Assembly: GCA_902196205.1 (NCBI GenBank)
Contig: CABIKM010000017.1
Coordinates: 1-56,181 of the forward strand
Length of the DNA stretch: 56,181 bases
Origin: Candidatus Methylomirabilis lanthanidiphila
GTDB lineage: Bacteria > Methylomirabilota > Methylomirabilia > Methylomirabilales > Methylomirabilaceae
Reading direction: 5' to 3'
Shown here: in pieces, positions 25,376 to 32,967 of the stretch
How positions within the stretch are numbered: position 1 is the first letter of the stretch
How the letters are laid out: every line of letters begins with the position of its first letter
Position numbers and translations under genes: made by a program
Notes under the pieces: model-generated
Told to the model about the DNA's origin: nothing
Database searches by the model: none
What the model saw: the letters and a program-made list of their open reading frames with translations, nothing else

Positions 25376-25545
25376 CGACCAGACAGACCAAACAGAGTTC
25401 AAGGTTCAACGAATAACGTTCAAGGTTCGACGAAGATAGTTCAAGGTTCAAGGTTCAATGTTTAACAAGTACCGTTCAACGTGCAAGGTTCAACGTTCAA
25501 CCAGATCGACCAGATGACCAGATGGGATCACATCGTTGTCAAAAC
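25376..25545 (+). repeat. satellite of GTTCAAGGTTCAAC and GACCAGAT words
   Basis: GACCAGACAGACCAAACAG leads into about ten copies of GTTCAA(G/C)(G/A) between 25396 and 25502, then GACCAGAT words (about 25502-25528). It is a different word set from the GACGC arrays but has the same loose tandem style. Confidence 0.78.
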
Positions 25546-25883
25546 CGACAAATCATATCGTTGTGTACAATATGGCATCCTAAGATACAGGACAGAAGAT
25601 AACGATTCGAAAACAGCTTTGTAATTGACAGGCGTGATGCAGACGTGATAGAAACGTATCAGCCTTGCAACGCGTGTTTCACCCTTGGAAGCGAACCAGC
25701 AACGCGGATGTCCGCCCTCGCCGCTTCAGAGTCGGTATGAGCTCCTCGCCACGCCGGCGCTGTAAGTGAGAGGGCGAAGCCACATCCGCCCCCCACACCA
25801 TGAACGTTATCGTCTCGCCGTTCCCGCTCGTCCCGCTGATCCACGCCGCTCGCCGCCCGCAATATCGGGGGATTCAGAGGAAA
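25546..25883. other. gene-free stretch with orphan promoter-like site
   Basis: No gene is recognised. TTGACA at 25626-25631 with GATGCAGACGTGATAGAA behind it resembles the region before the DUF433 gene at 21431. A segment at about 25759-25790 (TGTAAGTGAGAGGGCGAAG) resembles 29118-29140. CTCGCCGTTCCCGCTCGTCCCGC (about 25814-25836) belongs to the CTCGTCTCGC satellite. Confidence 0.4.
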
Positions 25884-26195
25884 TCAACAGCATCGGGTTG
25901 CATACTCGGCCAAAGCATCGGCGATTAAAGTGAACCGATCACCAGGCAGGCTGTAAGAGACAATGAGGACTCCATGGTGAGGGCGCTGGTTATGGAAGAA
26001 CTGGACCGTGAGGCGGATAAAATCGTCACGGTTTCTGGTCACGAAGCAACGTTCCTCTTGGGCGGCCCGGTCGAGCTGATCGGCATCAGAACGTCCTTCG
26101 GCGCCGACCTCGTGGACGCTGATCGCATCAACGCCCCGTGCGCGGAGCAACTCGGCAACCTTCTGGCTGAGGTCCTCGTCCAAGTAGAAGATCAA
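25884..26195 (-). CDS. DUF5615 toxin
   Basis: About 103 residues from a TTG at 26195 ([17 protein letters not shown]), which overlaps the antitoxin stop. An in-frame ATG at 26249 would add 18 unrelated residues. The core has the acidic residues in YLDEDL, then RNRDDFIRL and a C-terminal helix. PIN-like RNase toxin paired with the RHH-DUF433 protein. Confidence 0.84.
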   Translation of the reverse strand: MIFYLDEDLSQKVAELLRARGVDAISVHEVGAEGRSDADQLDRAAQEERCFVTRNRDDFIRLTVQFFHNQRPHHGVLIVSYSLPGDRFTLIADALAEYATRCC

Positions 26196-26611
26196 GGCCG
26201 GTCCGGTGTCAGGGAGGGATACCGTTCGGCGAGTCGCGCCTGTGTCCAAGCGTCGTTCTGAGAAATCTGTCGGTCTATCTCCTCGGGATAGGCGGCATAG
26301 TAGCCGAGGGTGGCACGGAGTTGAGGCTCAGAGAGCCAATGATAGGCGTGGCGGAGACGCTCCACATCGCGCTCAAGGCTCTGATATGTGGCGATGATCT
26401 CCCAGACCTCAAGGCCGGCGCCGGCAATGCGGGCCCTTCGGCCGGATGGGCCGTCGGCAAAGAGGATCCCGGGACATCGTCGCATCTTCACGGCTTCAGC
26501 GATCAGCTCGTTGGCCACGGTCGAGAAGTCCCGGCCGGAAGCCTCGGCAGCCTCCTCAATGGCTTTGGCGACCTCGTCGGGAATCCGCAGACTCTTTTGT
26601 ACAGTTGGCAT
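26192..26611 (-). CDS. RHH-DUF433 antitoxin
   Basis: A 139-residue antitoxin with two parts. The N-terminal ribbon-helix-helix-like segment ([20 protein letters not shown], then FSTVANELI) binds DNA. The C-terminal DUF433 part ([16 protein letters not shown], then [16 protein letters not shown]) would bind the toxin. The ATG at 26611 has a strong ribosome binding site (GGAGGGAG); a longer frame from 26653 lacks one. Confidence 0.82.
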   Translation of the reverse strand: MPTVQKSLRIPDEVAKAIEEAAEASGRDFSTVANELIAEAVKMRRCPGILFADGPSGRRARIAGAGLEVWEIIATYQSLERDVERLRHAYHWLSEPQLRATLGYYAAYPEEIDRQISQNDAWTQARLAERYPSLTPDRP

Positions 26612-26644
26612 CGCTCCCTCCAAAACTCTAAAACGTCCGACATG

Positions 26645-26674
26645 AGAATACATTGGGTGACATTATCCCGTCAA
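26645..26674 (-). promoter_or_regulatory. promoter of the RHH-DUF433/DUF5615 operon
   Basis: On the minus strand TTGACG (26674-26669) and TATTCT (26650-26645) with an 18-base spacer, about 35 bases before the start at 26611. Confidence 0.5.
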
Positions 26675-26711
26675 GATAATTGAGGCTATGGCGTCTATCG
26701 CGGCCCATTCC

Positions 26712-26755
26712 CATCGCCGCAACGACGCTATGGACGCAATCGACGCAATCGACGC
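26712..26755 (+). repeat. word array 7 (short)
   Basis: GCAACGAC, GCTATGGAC, GCAATCGAC, GCAATCGAC, GC. It stops exactly at the ATG (26756) of an RfbF head. Confidence 0.8.
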
Positions 26756-26899
26756 ATGAAAGTTGTCCTCCTCGCCGGCGGTCTTGGCACCCGCCTCAGT
26801 GAAGAGACCGATGCCCGCCCCAAACCGATGGTCGAAATCGGCGGGCGGCCGATTCTCAGGCAGATATTTCTGGAAAGCTGCTTCAGTGCGTATCCCTAA
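26756..26899 (+). pseudogene. glucose-1-phosphate cytidylyltransferase (RfbF), N-terminal fragment
   Basis: The frame starts [19 protein letters not shown] and continues [14 protein letters not shown]. This is the nucleotide-binding head of sugar-nucleotide transferases, closest to RfbF. Similarity ends after about 38 residues and the frame stops at 26899. A full enzyme has about 257 residues. Its native ATG directly follows array 7. Confidence 0.78.
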
Positions 26900-27257
26900 A
26901 TTTATTACGGATGTCAATGTAGAGAAAGGCGTTGTAGATTTCCTGCGTGACGAAGGGTATGATGTGAAATGGGTGGCGGACCTCGACGTGGCAATGTCCG
27001 ACCAGAGACTCCTCGATCTGGCGAACAAAGAACAAAGAATATTGGTCACCAACGACAAGGACTTTGGCGAATTAACATTTCTACAAAAGAAGCTGTCGGT
27101 CGGGATCATTTTGATCCGAATCAAGGGTCGCAAGGCGAGTGACAAGGTGAAACTGACGAAAAAGTTGTTGCAGGATCACTCGGACCGATTGCCGAATCAC
27201 TTCGTTGTGGTGAGCAGGACAAAGTTTAGATTCATACCCATGGGGCGAAGCCAATGA
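26886..27257 (+). CDS. DUF5615 toxin (first gene of a reversed pair)
   Basis: A 123-residue DUF5615 protein from GTG 26886 ([20 protein letters not shown]), with [11 protein letters not shown] in the catalytic area and a C-terminal RFIPMG. The toxin precedes its antitoxin here, unlike most pairs in this region. The start overlaps the dead RfbF frame, so its promoter region has been replaced by the fragment. Confidence 0.84.
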   Translation: MRIPKFITDVNVEKGVVDFLRDEGYDVKWVADLDVAMSDQRLLDLANKEQRILVTNDKDFGELTFLQKKLSVGIILIRIKGRKASDKVKLTKKLLQDHSDRLPNHFVVVSRTKFRFIPMGRSQ

Positions 27258-27487
27258 CCGAGCAAGCGTTGCTGAAGCGAATTGTAGTGAATCCGGATAT
27301 CATGCTGGGAAAACCTGTCATTCGTGGCACCCGGCTGACAGTAGAAATGGTTGTAGAAAAGATCGCCTACGGGACGACGTTCGAAGACCTTCAGAAAGAC
27401 TATCCCTTCATCACCACAGACGATATCCGGGCCGCCCTGCTGTATGCCGCAAAAAGCTTGGCCCATGAAGACATCTACGCGGCGTGA
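27254..27487 (+). CDS. DUF433 antitoxin
   Basis: A 77-residue DUF433 protein of standard form: IVVNPDIMLGKPVIRGTRLTVE, then ITTDDIRAALLYAAKSLAHE. The start overlaps the toxin stop (ATGA). It follows its toxin, so translational coupling would make antitoxin depend on toxin translation. Confidence 0.9.
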   Translation: MTEQALLKRIVVNPDIMLGKPVIRGTRLTVEMVVEKIAYGTTFEDLQKDYPFITTDDIRAALLYAAKSLAHEDIYAA

Positions 27488-27571
27488 GGATGTGCGCGTT
27501 CCTCCCGCCTCGTTGTCATCGACCTGAGTTTCGCGATCCTGCCGGCGCTCCGATCTCGTCATTTCGCCGCA

Positions 27572-27668
27572 ACCCACGCAAGACTCGACGCCGCGACGAC
27601 GCCATCAACGCAATCGACGCAACCGACGCAAGACGCGACGACGCTATCGACGCAACGCCGCGCTCCAG
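27572..27668 (+). repeat. word array 8
   Basis: About ten words including GCAAGACTCGAC, GCGACGAC, GCCATCAAC, GCAATCGAC, GCAACCGAC and GCTATCGAC. It lies just before the second NusG-like remnant. Confidence 0.82.
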
Positions 27669-27692
27669 ACGATCAGCCGCACCCCGCGCCCC

Positions 27693-27884
27693 TTCAGCCC
27701 ATTACCGTATCGGACCGAGGGCGAGCGAATCCGGGTCATCGGTGGCCCCCTGGCCGGCCTGGCGAGCGACCAGGACGGCCGCCCCTGTCTGGTTGTCTCC
27801 GTCGATCTCCTCCAGCAATCGATAGCCGTGGCCCTGCACACCGACCACGCCGTCCTCCACGCCATCGCCGCAACGACGCGATGA
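27693..27884 (+). pseudogene. NusG/RfaH-like antiterminator C-terminal remnant, copy 2
   Basis: The frame reads PYRTEGERIRVIGGPLAGL, then GRPCLVVSVDLLQQSIAVAL, and stops at 27884. This is the KOW domain at the end of a NusG/RfaH (UpxY-like) antiterminator of the type that precedes polysaccharide operons. The NGN domain is absent, and the loop after GPLAGL is shortened. It is bounded by word arrays on both sides. Confidence 0.72.
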
Positions 27885-27953
27885 CGCAACCAACGCAACC
27901 AACGCAACCAACGCAACCAACGCAACCAACGCGATCGACGCAACCGACGCGAT
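27865..27953 (+). repeat. word array 9 with five near-perfect GCAACCAAC copies
   Basis: After GCAACGAC and GCGATGAC come five identical GCAACCAAC words (about 27885-27930), then GCGATCGAC and GCAACCGAC. It is the most regular part of all arrays. It overlaps the last codons of the NusG-like remnant. Confidence 0.88.
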
Positions 27954-27972
27954 CATTGGTGCCAGGGAGGAA

Positions 27973-28001
27973 TTGTCGAGAGGGGGTGAACGGGGTATAC
28001 T
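27973..28001 (+). promoter_or_regulatory. promoter of the fourth intact DUF433/DUF5615 pair
   Basis: TTGTCG (27973-27978) and TATACT (27996-28001) with an exact 17-base spacer. The ribosome binding site GGAGGTGGGG lies just before the ATG at 28084. Confidence 0.55.
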
Positions 28002-28083
28002 TGATTAGGCGGAGAATGAGAGACTTGGACATGGAGTATCCGTGTGGCGCGTTACCGCTGGGGTTGGCGTGCAGGAGGTGGGG

Positions 28084-28389
28084 ATGGCACCGTATGTAGA
28101 ACGAAACACGCAAGGTACGCTGGTGGTCGCCGGATCTCGGGTGAGCGTTGGGTCGGTCGTACGTGCGTTCTGGACGGGGGAGACTCCAGAGACCATCTGT
28201 CAGGCCTTCCCCGCATTGAGCCTCGAGCAGGTCTATGGGGCGATTGCCTATTACTTGGCTCACCGTCCAGAGGTCGACGCCGAGATCGCCACGTACGATA
28301 CGGAGGTGACGCGCCTGCGTGAGGCTGCGCGGATGCGAAATGCCGACCTCCGATCCCGGTTGACCGCCGCGCAGCCCGCGCGTCCGTGA
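28084..28389 (+). CDS. DUF433 antitoxin
   Basis: A 101-residue DUF433 protein (TLVVAGSRVSVGSVVRAFWTG, then LEQVYGAIAYYLAHRPEVDA). The ATG at 28084 has the ribosome binding site; a longer in-frame start at 28042 does not. Its stop overlaps the GTG of the toxin gene. Confidence 0.86.
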   Translation: MAPYVERNTQGTLVVAGSRVSVGSVVRAFWTGETPETICQAFPALSLEQVYGAIAYYLAHRPEVDAEIATYDTEVTRLREAARMRNADLRSRLTAAQPARP

Positions 28390-28742
28390 CTGCAGTACGA
28401 CTGCTCTTCGATGAGGATGCCGATCACCGCATCCTCCGCGGTCTCCGGCGGGTGGCTCCCCGGGTCGACGCATGCAGCGTCAGCGACATCGGCTTGGCGG
28501 GTCGGCCGGATCGAGAGATCCTCGCTTGGGCGGCCACCGAGGGTCGGCTCCTGGTGACACGGGATGTCCACACCATGACCGCCGAGCACGCCGCGTTCAT
28601 CCAGGACGGTTATAGCTCCGCCGGCGTGGTGTTTATCCTGCACGATGTGCCAATTGGGCGGGCAATTGCGGATTTGATCCTCATCTGCGAGGCCTCCACG
28701 GCTGCCGAGTGGGGTAATCGCACCGATTTCCTCCCCCTTTAG
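28386..28742 (+). CDS. DUF5615 toxin
   Basis: A 118-residue DUF5615 protein. RLLFDEDADHRILRGLRRV holds the first acidic residues, then TRDVHTMTAEHA and VVFILHDVPIG. GTG start with a 4-base overlap. It is the last TA pair before the polysaccharide locus. Confidence 0.85.
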   Translation: MTAVRLLFDEDADHRILRGLRRVAPRVDACSVSDIGLAGRPDREILAWAATEGRLLVTRDVHTMTAEHAAFIQDGYSSAGVVFILHDVPIGRAIADLILICEASTAAEWGNRTDFLPL

Positions 28743-28822
28743 GCGAGAACCCCCTTTTCTTCAGGGAGCGATGCCAGTCGCAGTTAAGGCAACCCTCCCC
28801 CTCGTCTCTCAGGTCTCGCTTG

Positions 28823-29085
28823 TCATCACCGCAACGACGCCAGAGACACTATGTACGCAACGGACGCGACGACGCCATCAACACGACAACGCGATGACGC
28901 AACCGACGCAATCGACCCATTATCGTCTTGACAAACCTGTCTCAATAATGATACAAACTACCGAATCGCGTCTTTTCCATTTCAACGATACGCAACAGAC
29001 GCAATCAACGCAGTCGACGCGCCAACGCAACAGACGCAACAGACGCGATCGACGCGACAGACGCGATCAACGCGATCGACGCTTC
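28823..29085 (+). repeat. word arrays 10 and 11
   Basis: Two runs (28830-28918 and 28987-29083) of GCAACGAC, GCGACGAC, GCAATCGAC, GCAACAGAC, GCGATCGAC and GCGACAGAC words. A unique stretch with TTGACA (28928-28933) lies between them. No gene is recognised between 28743 and 29220. Confidence 0.85.
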
Positions 29086-29220
29086 AGGACCCGAGCGTGA
29101 CGTCAGTCAACTCGCCCCTGTAAGTGACAGAGCGAAAGCCCATCCAGACCCTTCGGCCTCTGTGGTCTATCTCGTTTCTTCCGTCTCGCTTGTCACCCGC
29201 GCAACGACGCAATCGACGCG

Positions 29221-29358
29221 ATGGACGCAGACGGCCGCCCCTGCCTGGTCGTCTCCATCGATCTCCTCCAGCAATCGCTGGCCGTGGCCCTGCCCCCCGA
29301 CGTTGCCGTCCCCCACGCAATCAACGCGATCGACTCGACGACGCAATCGACGCGATGA
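29221..29358 (+). pseudogene. NusG/RfaH-like antiterminator C-terminal remnant, copy 3
   Basis: A 45-codon frame: GRPCLVVSIDLLQQSLAVAL, then PPDVAVPHA, then array-encoded residues to a stop at 29358. It is the same KOW tail as at 27693. The ATG at 29221 is itself part of an array word (GCGATGGAC). It lies closest to the polysaccharide locus, where a real antiterminator gene would be expected. Confidence 0.65.
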
Positions 29359-29362
29359 TGCG
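29318..29362 (+). repeat. word array 12
   Basis: GCAATCAAC, GCGATCGAC, TCGACGAC, GCAATCGAC, GCGATGAT. It joins the NusG-like tail to the next fragment, whose first ATG (29358) overlaps the last word. Confidence 0.8.
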
Positions 29363-29471
29363 ATATCGACACCTGTTGCAGGGCAACAACGGCCCCGGGG
29401 TCGTGGTCGATGTCAAGGGCGTGCTACGGGACGCGCTCCACTGCGCCACGCCCCTGTACTGGAGCCTCTGA
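29358..29471 (+). pseudogene. nucleotide-sugar dehydrogenase, C-terminal fragment
   Basis: The frame reads GPGVVVDVKGVLRDALHCAT and ends TPLYWSL, then stops. This looks like the last residues of a UDP/GDP-sugar dehydrogenase (VDVKGV motif of the NAD-dependent sugar dehydrogenase C-terminal domain). Only about 33 native residues remain of some 430. The gap from here to 29600 shows no other gene. Confidence 0.6.
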
Positions 29472-29600
29472 CGTTGTTTGGTCAGAGAGCCGGTTGGTGC
29501 CTTAGGACTTATCTGCAAAGATGACAATCATATTGCCCTCTGCCTGGCCTCATTGCCCCTCAGCTAAAAGGGACCGCAAAGTCGATTCGCAATCTTCGGT

Positions 29601-31067
29601 GTGGATAACTTTCGCATGACCTTTGCCAAACGAATAGCATCGGCCACTGCACAGCTACTGCTGAGTAATGCCTTAGTGCGCTTGTTTTCGCTGGTGACCA
29701 TGCCTGTGCTCACGCACCTGCTGGCACCGGAGGCGTACGGCACGGTTGCAATAGCGGGCACGGCGATTTCCCTGGTCTCAGTGGTCGCGTTGACAGGTAT
29801 GGATATGTCTTACGTACGGGCTTTTCACGCAAAGGGAACAGCAAGCGGGCAAGAGGCGGAAGCTTACGCTTGGCGATATGTGTTGGTGGGTGGCGTGGTG
29901 GTAGGCGGTATCAGTGCACTGCTTTGGAAATACATTGTTTCGGATATTTTCTCACTACCGGCATATCTTGCAGGATTCATAGGAATAGGTGTGCTCTTGG
30001 CTGTGTCCCGCGAAATGACAACCATTAGGGCTCGCCTTAATAATCGATACCGGGCGATGTCGCTTTCTATTGTGCTCTCAGGTCTTGGGGCTGCTGCAAT
30101 CAGCCTCGGGGTGGCATACTGGTGGCGCCAAGATGAGCTGCCATTGGTGTTATCGCTGGTTGCGGGCAACCTCATTCCCATCTTAACGCTTGGCATACCG
30201 TCATTGAAGACATTGTGCAGACCTTCCGGGCTGGACAGGACTCATCGACTCAATATTCTCAGGATCGGTTTGGCTGGCATAGTGACCGCCCCAATGCAAT
30301 GGATAATGTCTTCCGCGGATCGATGGTTTTTGGGTTATTTCGAGGATGCGGCATCGGTAGGAATTTATTCGATTGGCTACAACGTAGGCATTATGGGAAT
30401 GATGATAAATAGTTCCGTAACATCCGTATGGCTGCCAGAGGCTGCGAAGGTGTTCGAAGAAAGATCTGATCGCAATCGGGATATATTGGGTCAAACCATT
30501 GAACGTCTGGTCGCATGTTACGCAATCGTATGGCTTGCCATCAGTGCCGCTGGTGGGGATATCATCAGATTGCTGACGGCTCCAGCGTTTCATGAGGCAG
30601 CGAGCATCGTACCCCTTATTGCTGGAGCGGTCTTTTTTGATGGTGTGAACGCCCTAGGAAAAACCAATTTGTTATTGGTAAAAAAGCTACATTATTCGAT
30701 CTGGTCGTGGATCGTTGGGGGATCACTGTGTTTTTTATTCAATCTGCTGCTTGTGCCGTCAATGGGACGTGTAGGCGCCGCCCTGACACAGGCCACGACA
30801 TTTGCCGTGATTGCTGCCGGGATGTCATTTCTTTCTCATAGAGAGTTCCCGATCAGCTTCCATTGGCGCAGGTTGGGCCTTCTCCTGTGTGGGGTGACGG
30901 CTTTCGGAGTAGTGATGGTGCCCGCATGGGCAAATACTCCGATTCTCAGCCTGTTATTCAAGTTGCCTGTGGGCCTGCTTGCGGGTGTGGTCATTCTGAG
31001 ATATTGCGCGCCTGAAGAGATGCGGTGGGTCGCCCGTCGCTTTGCGTTAGCGATCCAACGGGGATAA
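29601..31067 (+). CDS. Wzx-like polysaccharide flippase
   Basis: A 488-residue MOP/MATE-superfamily membrane protein with about 12-14 hydrophobic spans spread evenly. N-terminal ATAQLLLSNALVRLFSLVTMPVLT is typical of Wzx proteins. It would flip lipid-linked repeat units across the inner membrane. The start may be GTG 29601 or ATG 29616. It is the first gene of a locus that runs on one strand to 49838, often with overlapping start and stop codons. Confidence 0.88.
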   Translation: MDNFRMTFAKRIASATAQLLLSNALVRLFSLVTMPVLTHLLAPEAYGTVAIAGTAISLVSVVALTGMDMSYVRAFHAKGTASGQEAEAYAWRYVLVGGVVVGGISALLWKYIVSDIFSLPAYLAGFIGIGVLLAVSREMTTIRARLNNRYRAMSLSIVLSGLGAAAISLGVAYWWRQDELPLVLSLVAGNLIPILTLGIPSLKTLCRPSGLDRTHRLNILRIGLAGIVTAPMQWIMSSADRWFLGYFEDAASVGIYSIGYNVGIMGMMINSSVTSVWLPEAAKVFEERSDRNRDILGQTIERLVACYAIVWLAISAAGGDIIRLLTAPAFHEAASIVPLIAGAVFFDGVNALGKTNLLLVKKLHYSIWSWIVGGSLCFLFNLLLVPSMGRVGAALTQATTFAVIAAGMSFLSHREFPISFHWRRLGLLLCGVTAFGVVMVPAWANTPILSLLFKLPVGLLAGVVILRYCAPEEMRWVARRFALAIQRG

Positions 31068-31074
31068 GCGGATC

Positions 31075-32967
31075 GTGTGCGGCATAGCGGGTCATATCAA
31101 TTTTACAGAACAACCAACCGACAGCCACGTCGCAGAACTTGTACGTCGAATCCGCCATCGCGGTCCGGATGACCAAGGGCTGTGGTCTTCCTCACAAGGC
31201 GAGTGCGTGCTCGGTCATGCTCGCCTGAGCATTATCGATCTAAGTTCATTGGGTCATCAGCCGATGCTGGATCCGGAAACCGGCAACGCCATCGTGTTCA
31301 ACGGCGAGATTTATAACTTTCAGGCGTTGCGCAAGGAATGCGAAGCGGTGGGCGATAGCTTTCGGTCGAATTCCGATACCGAGGTGATCGTAGCGCTTTA
31401 TCGGCGTCATGGCGTCGCCTGCGTCAACAAACTGCGTGGAATGTTCGCTTTTGTGATCTGGGACGACGCAAACAAGCGGGTATTTTTGGCTAGAGACCGG
31501 GTGGGCAAGAAACCGCTCAATTACGCCATCGTCAACGGCGGTATCATCTTCTGCTCTGAGATCGACCCGCTTTCCAGACACCCGGCAGTGTCCCGCGAGA
31601 TGGATTTGGAGGGGTTGGAGTTGTACCTCCAACTTCAGTACATCCCAGCACCCTGGACGATCTACAAAAGCATTCGCAAGCTGCCGCCCGCCCATTACGC
31701 CATCTTCGACCGCAATGGTTTCAAAACGGAGTGCTATTGGGATGTCGATTATACAAAAAAAATCGCCATCTCTGAGCAGGATGCGCTGGATGGTCTCGAA
31801 GAGAAACTCACAGAGGCGGTGCGGTTGCGCATGATCGCCGATGTGCCGCTTGGCGCTTTGTTAAGCGGTGGGGTGGACAGTAGCGTAGTCGTTGCGTTGA
31901 TGGCCAAACTGAGCGGTGAGCCAATCCGCACCTACAGCATCGGCTTTCGCGAAGAAGCCTTTAATGAATTACCGTTCGCTGAACAAGCGGCGAAAATCTG
32001 CGGCACTGCGCATCACTCCGAGATTGTAGAGGGGGATGTGACGCACTTGGTGCCGGCACTGGCTAGGCATTATGGAGAGCCATTCGCTGACCATTCGGCG
32101 GTTCCGTCATTCTTTGTTTGTCGGACAGCCCGCCGCCACGTCACTGTGGCCATGAATGGCGACGGCGGAGACGAATTGCTGGGAGGTTACCCTCGGTACT
32201 ATCTATCGCCCTTGCAAATTCGAATGGGTTCGGTTGTCCCGGATATTCTCTCAGCGTCGGCCCTTACGGTACTGGCTACGCGGCTTTCAACGGTCACCAG
32301 TATCCCGGAAAGGGCCATACGTAAAATGGTCATAGAATACGGTTGGCCAGAACTTCGCGCGGTACCGATAAAAAACGAGTTCTGGAACGATTGTGAAAGA
32401 ACCATTATTTTGGGCAAGCACGCTAGCCGAACCCTATTGTCATGTTGGCGTTCTACGTATTTTGCCAAGGCGGTTGAACAAGCAGCTAATCCAGTGGATC
32501 GCATGCTCTGGTATGACAACCATACCTATCTTTCGGGTTGTCTTTTGCCGAAAATGGACATTGCCTCCATGCATTGCGGCTTGGAGACGCGCTCACCGCT
32601 ACTCGACCATAAGGTGATCGAATACTGTGCAGCACTACCGGTGGAATTCAAGGTTAAGAATCGCGTCGGCAAGTATCTGCTCAAGAAGCTCGCCGAGCGT
32701 TATTTCCCTGCTTCATTTGTCCATCGTCGCAAAATGGGGTTTGGCATCCCGTTGGGCGAATGGCTGCGTGGCCCGTTGCGGCCGGCCTTGGACGCGACTC
32801 TGCGTAATCCCAAACTCATGGCTCCTTTAGATTGGCCCCTGATTGAAACAATATTGAACGAGTTCTTTCGTACACAAATAGACCACAGTAAGCGCCTGTG
32901 GGCTCTGTACATGTATGGAGCATGGCGGCAACATTGTTTGAATGACGACATTGATTACAAAGAATGA
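31075..32967 (+). CDS. AsnB-type glutamine amidotransferase, copy 1
   Basis: A 630-residue glutamine-dependent asparagine synthetase homolog. The N-terminal Ntn domain begins MCGIAG with nucleophile Cys2. The synthetase domain has an intact PP-loop SGGVDSS (about residue 263). In surface-glycan loci such enzymes are thought to amidate sugar carboxylates. GTG start at 31075. Its TGA overlaps the next ATG. Confidence 0.9.
   Translation: MCGIAGHINFTEQPTDSHVAELVRRIRHRGPDDQGLWSSSQGECVLGHARLSIIDLSSLGHQPMLDPETGNAIVFNGEIYNFQALRKECEAVGDSFRSNSDTEVIVALYRRHGVACVNKLRGMFAFVIWDDANKRVFLARDRVGKKPLNYAIVNGGIIFCSEIDPLSRHPAVSREMDLEGLELYLQLQYIPAPWTIYKSIRKLPPAHYAIFDRNGFKTECYWDVDYTKKIAISEQDALDGLEEKLTEAVRLRMIADVPLGALLSGGVDSSVVVALMAKLSGEPIRTYSIGFREEAFNELPFAEQAAKICGTAHHSEIVEGDVTHLVPALARHYGEPFADHSAVPSFFVCRTARRHVTVAMNGDGGDELLGGYPRYYLSPLQIRMGSVVPDILSASALTVLATRLSTVTSIPERAIRKMVIEYGWPELRAVPIKNEFWNDCERTIILGKHASRTLLSCWRSTYFAKAVEQAANPVDRMLWYDNHTYLSGCLLPKMDIASMHCGLETRSPLLDHKVIEYCAALPVEFKVKNRVGKYLLKKLAERYFPASFVHRRKMGFGIPLGEWLRGPLRPALDATLRNPKLMAPLDWPLIETILNEFFRTQIDHSKRLWALYMYGAWRQHCLNDDIDYKE

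Noticed and set aside
27865-27953. Possible CRISPR array
   Set aside because: The unit is only 8-9 bases with no spacers, and no cas genes are present.
27736-28473. Minus-strand open frame across the NusG-like remnant and DUF433 gene
   Set aside because: It crosses a word array (VGCVGCVGC-type residues) and is antisense to real genes.
28771-29100. Arg/Gln/Asn-rich small protein encoded by the word array
   Set aside because: The residues simply translate the 9-base words, with no ribosome binding site and no family match.
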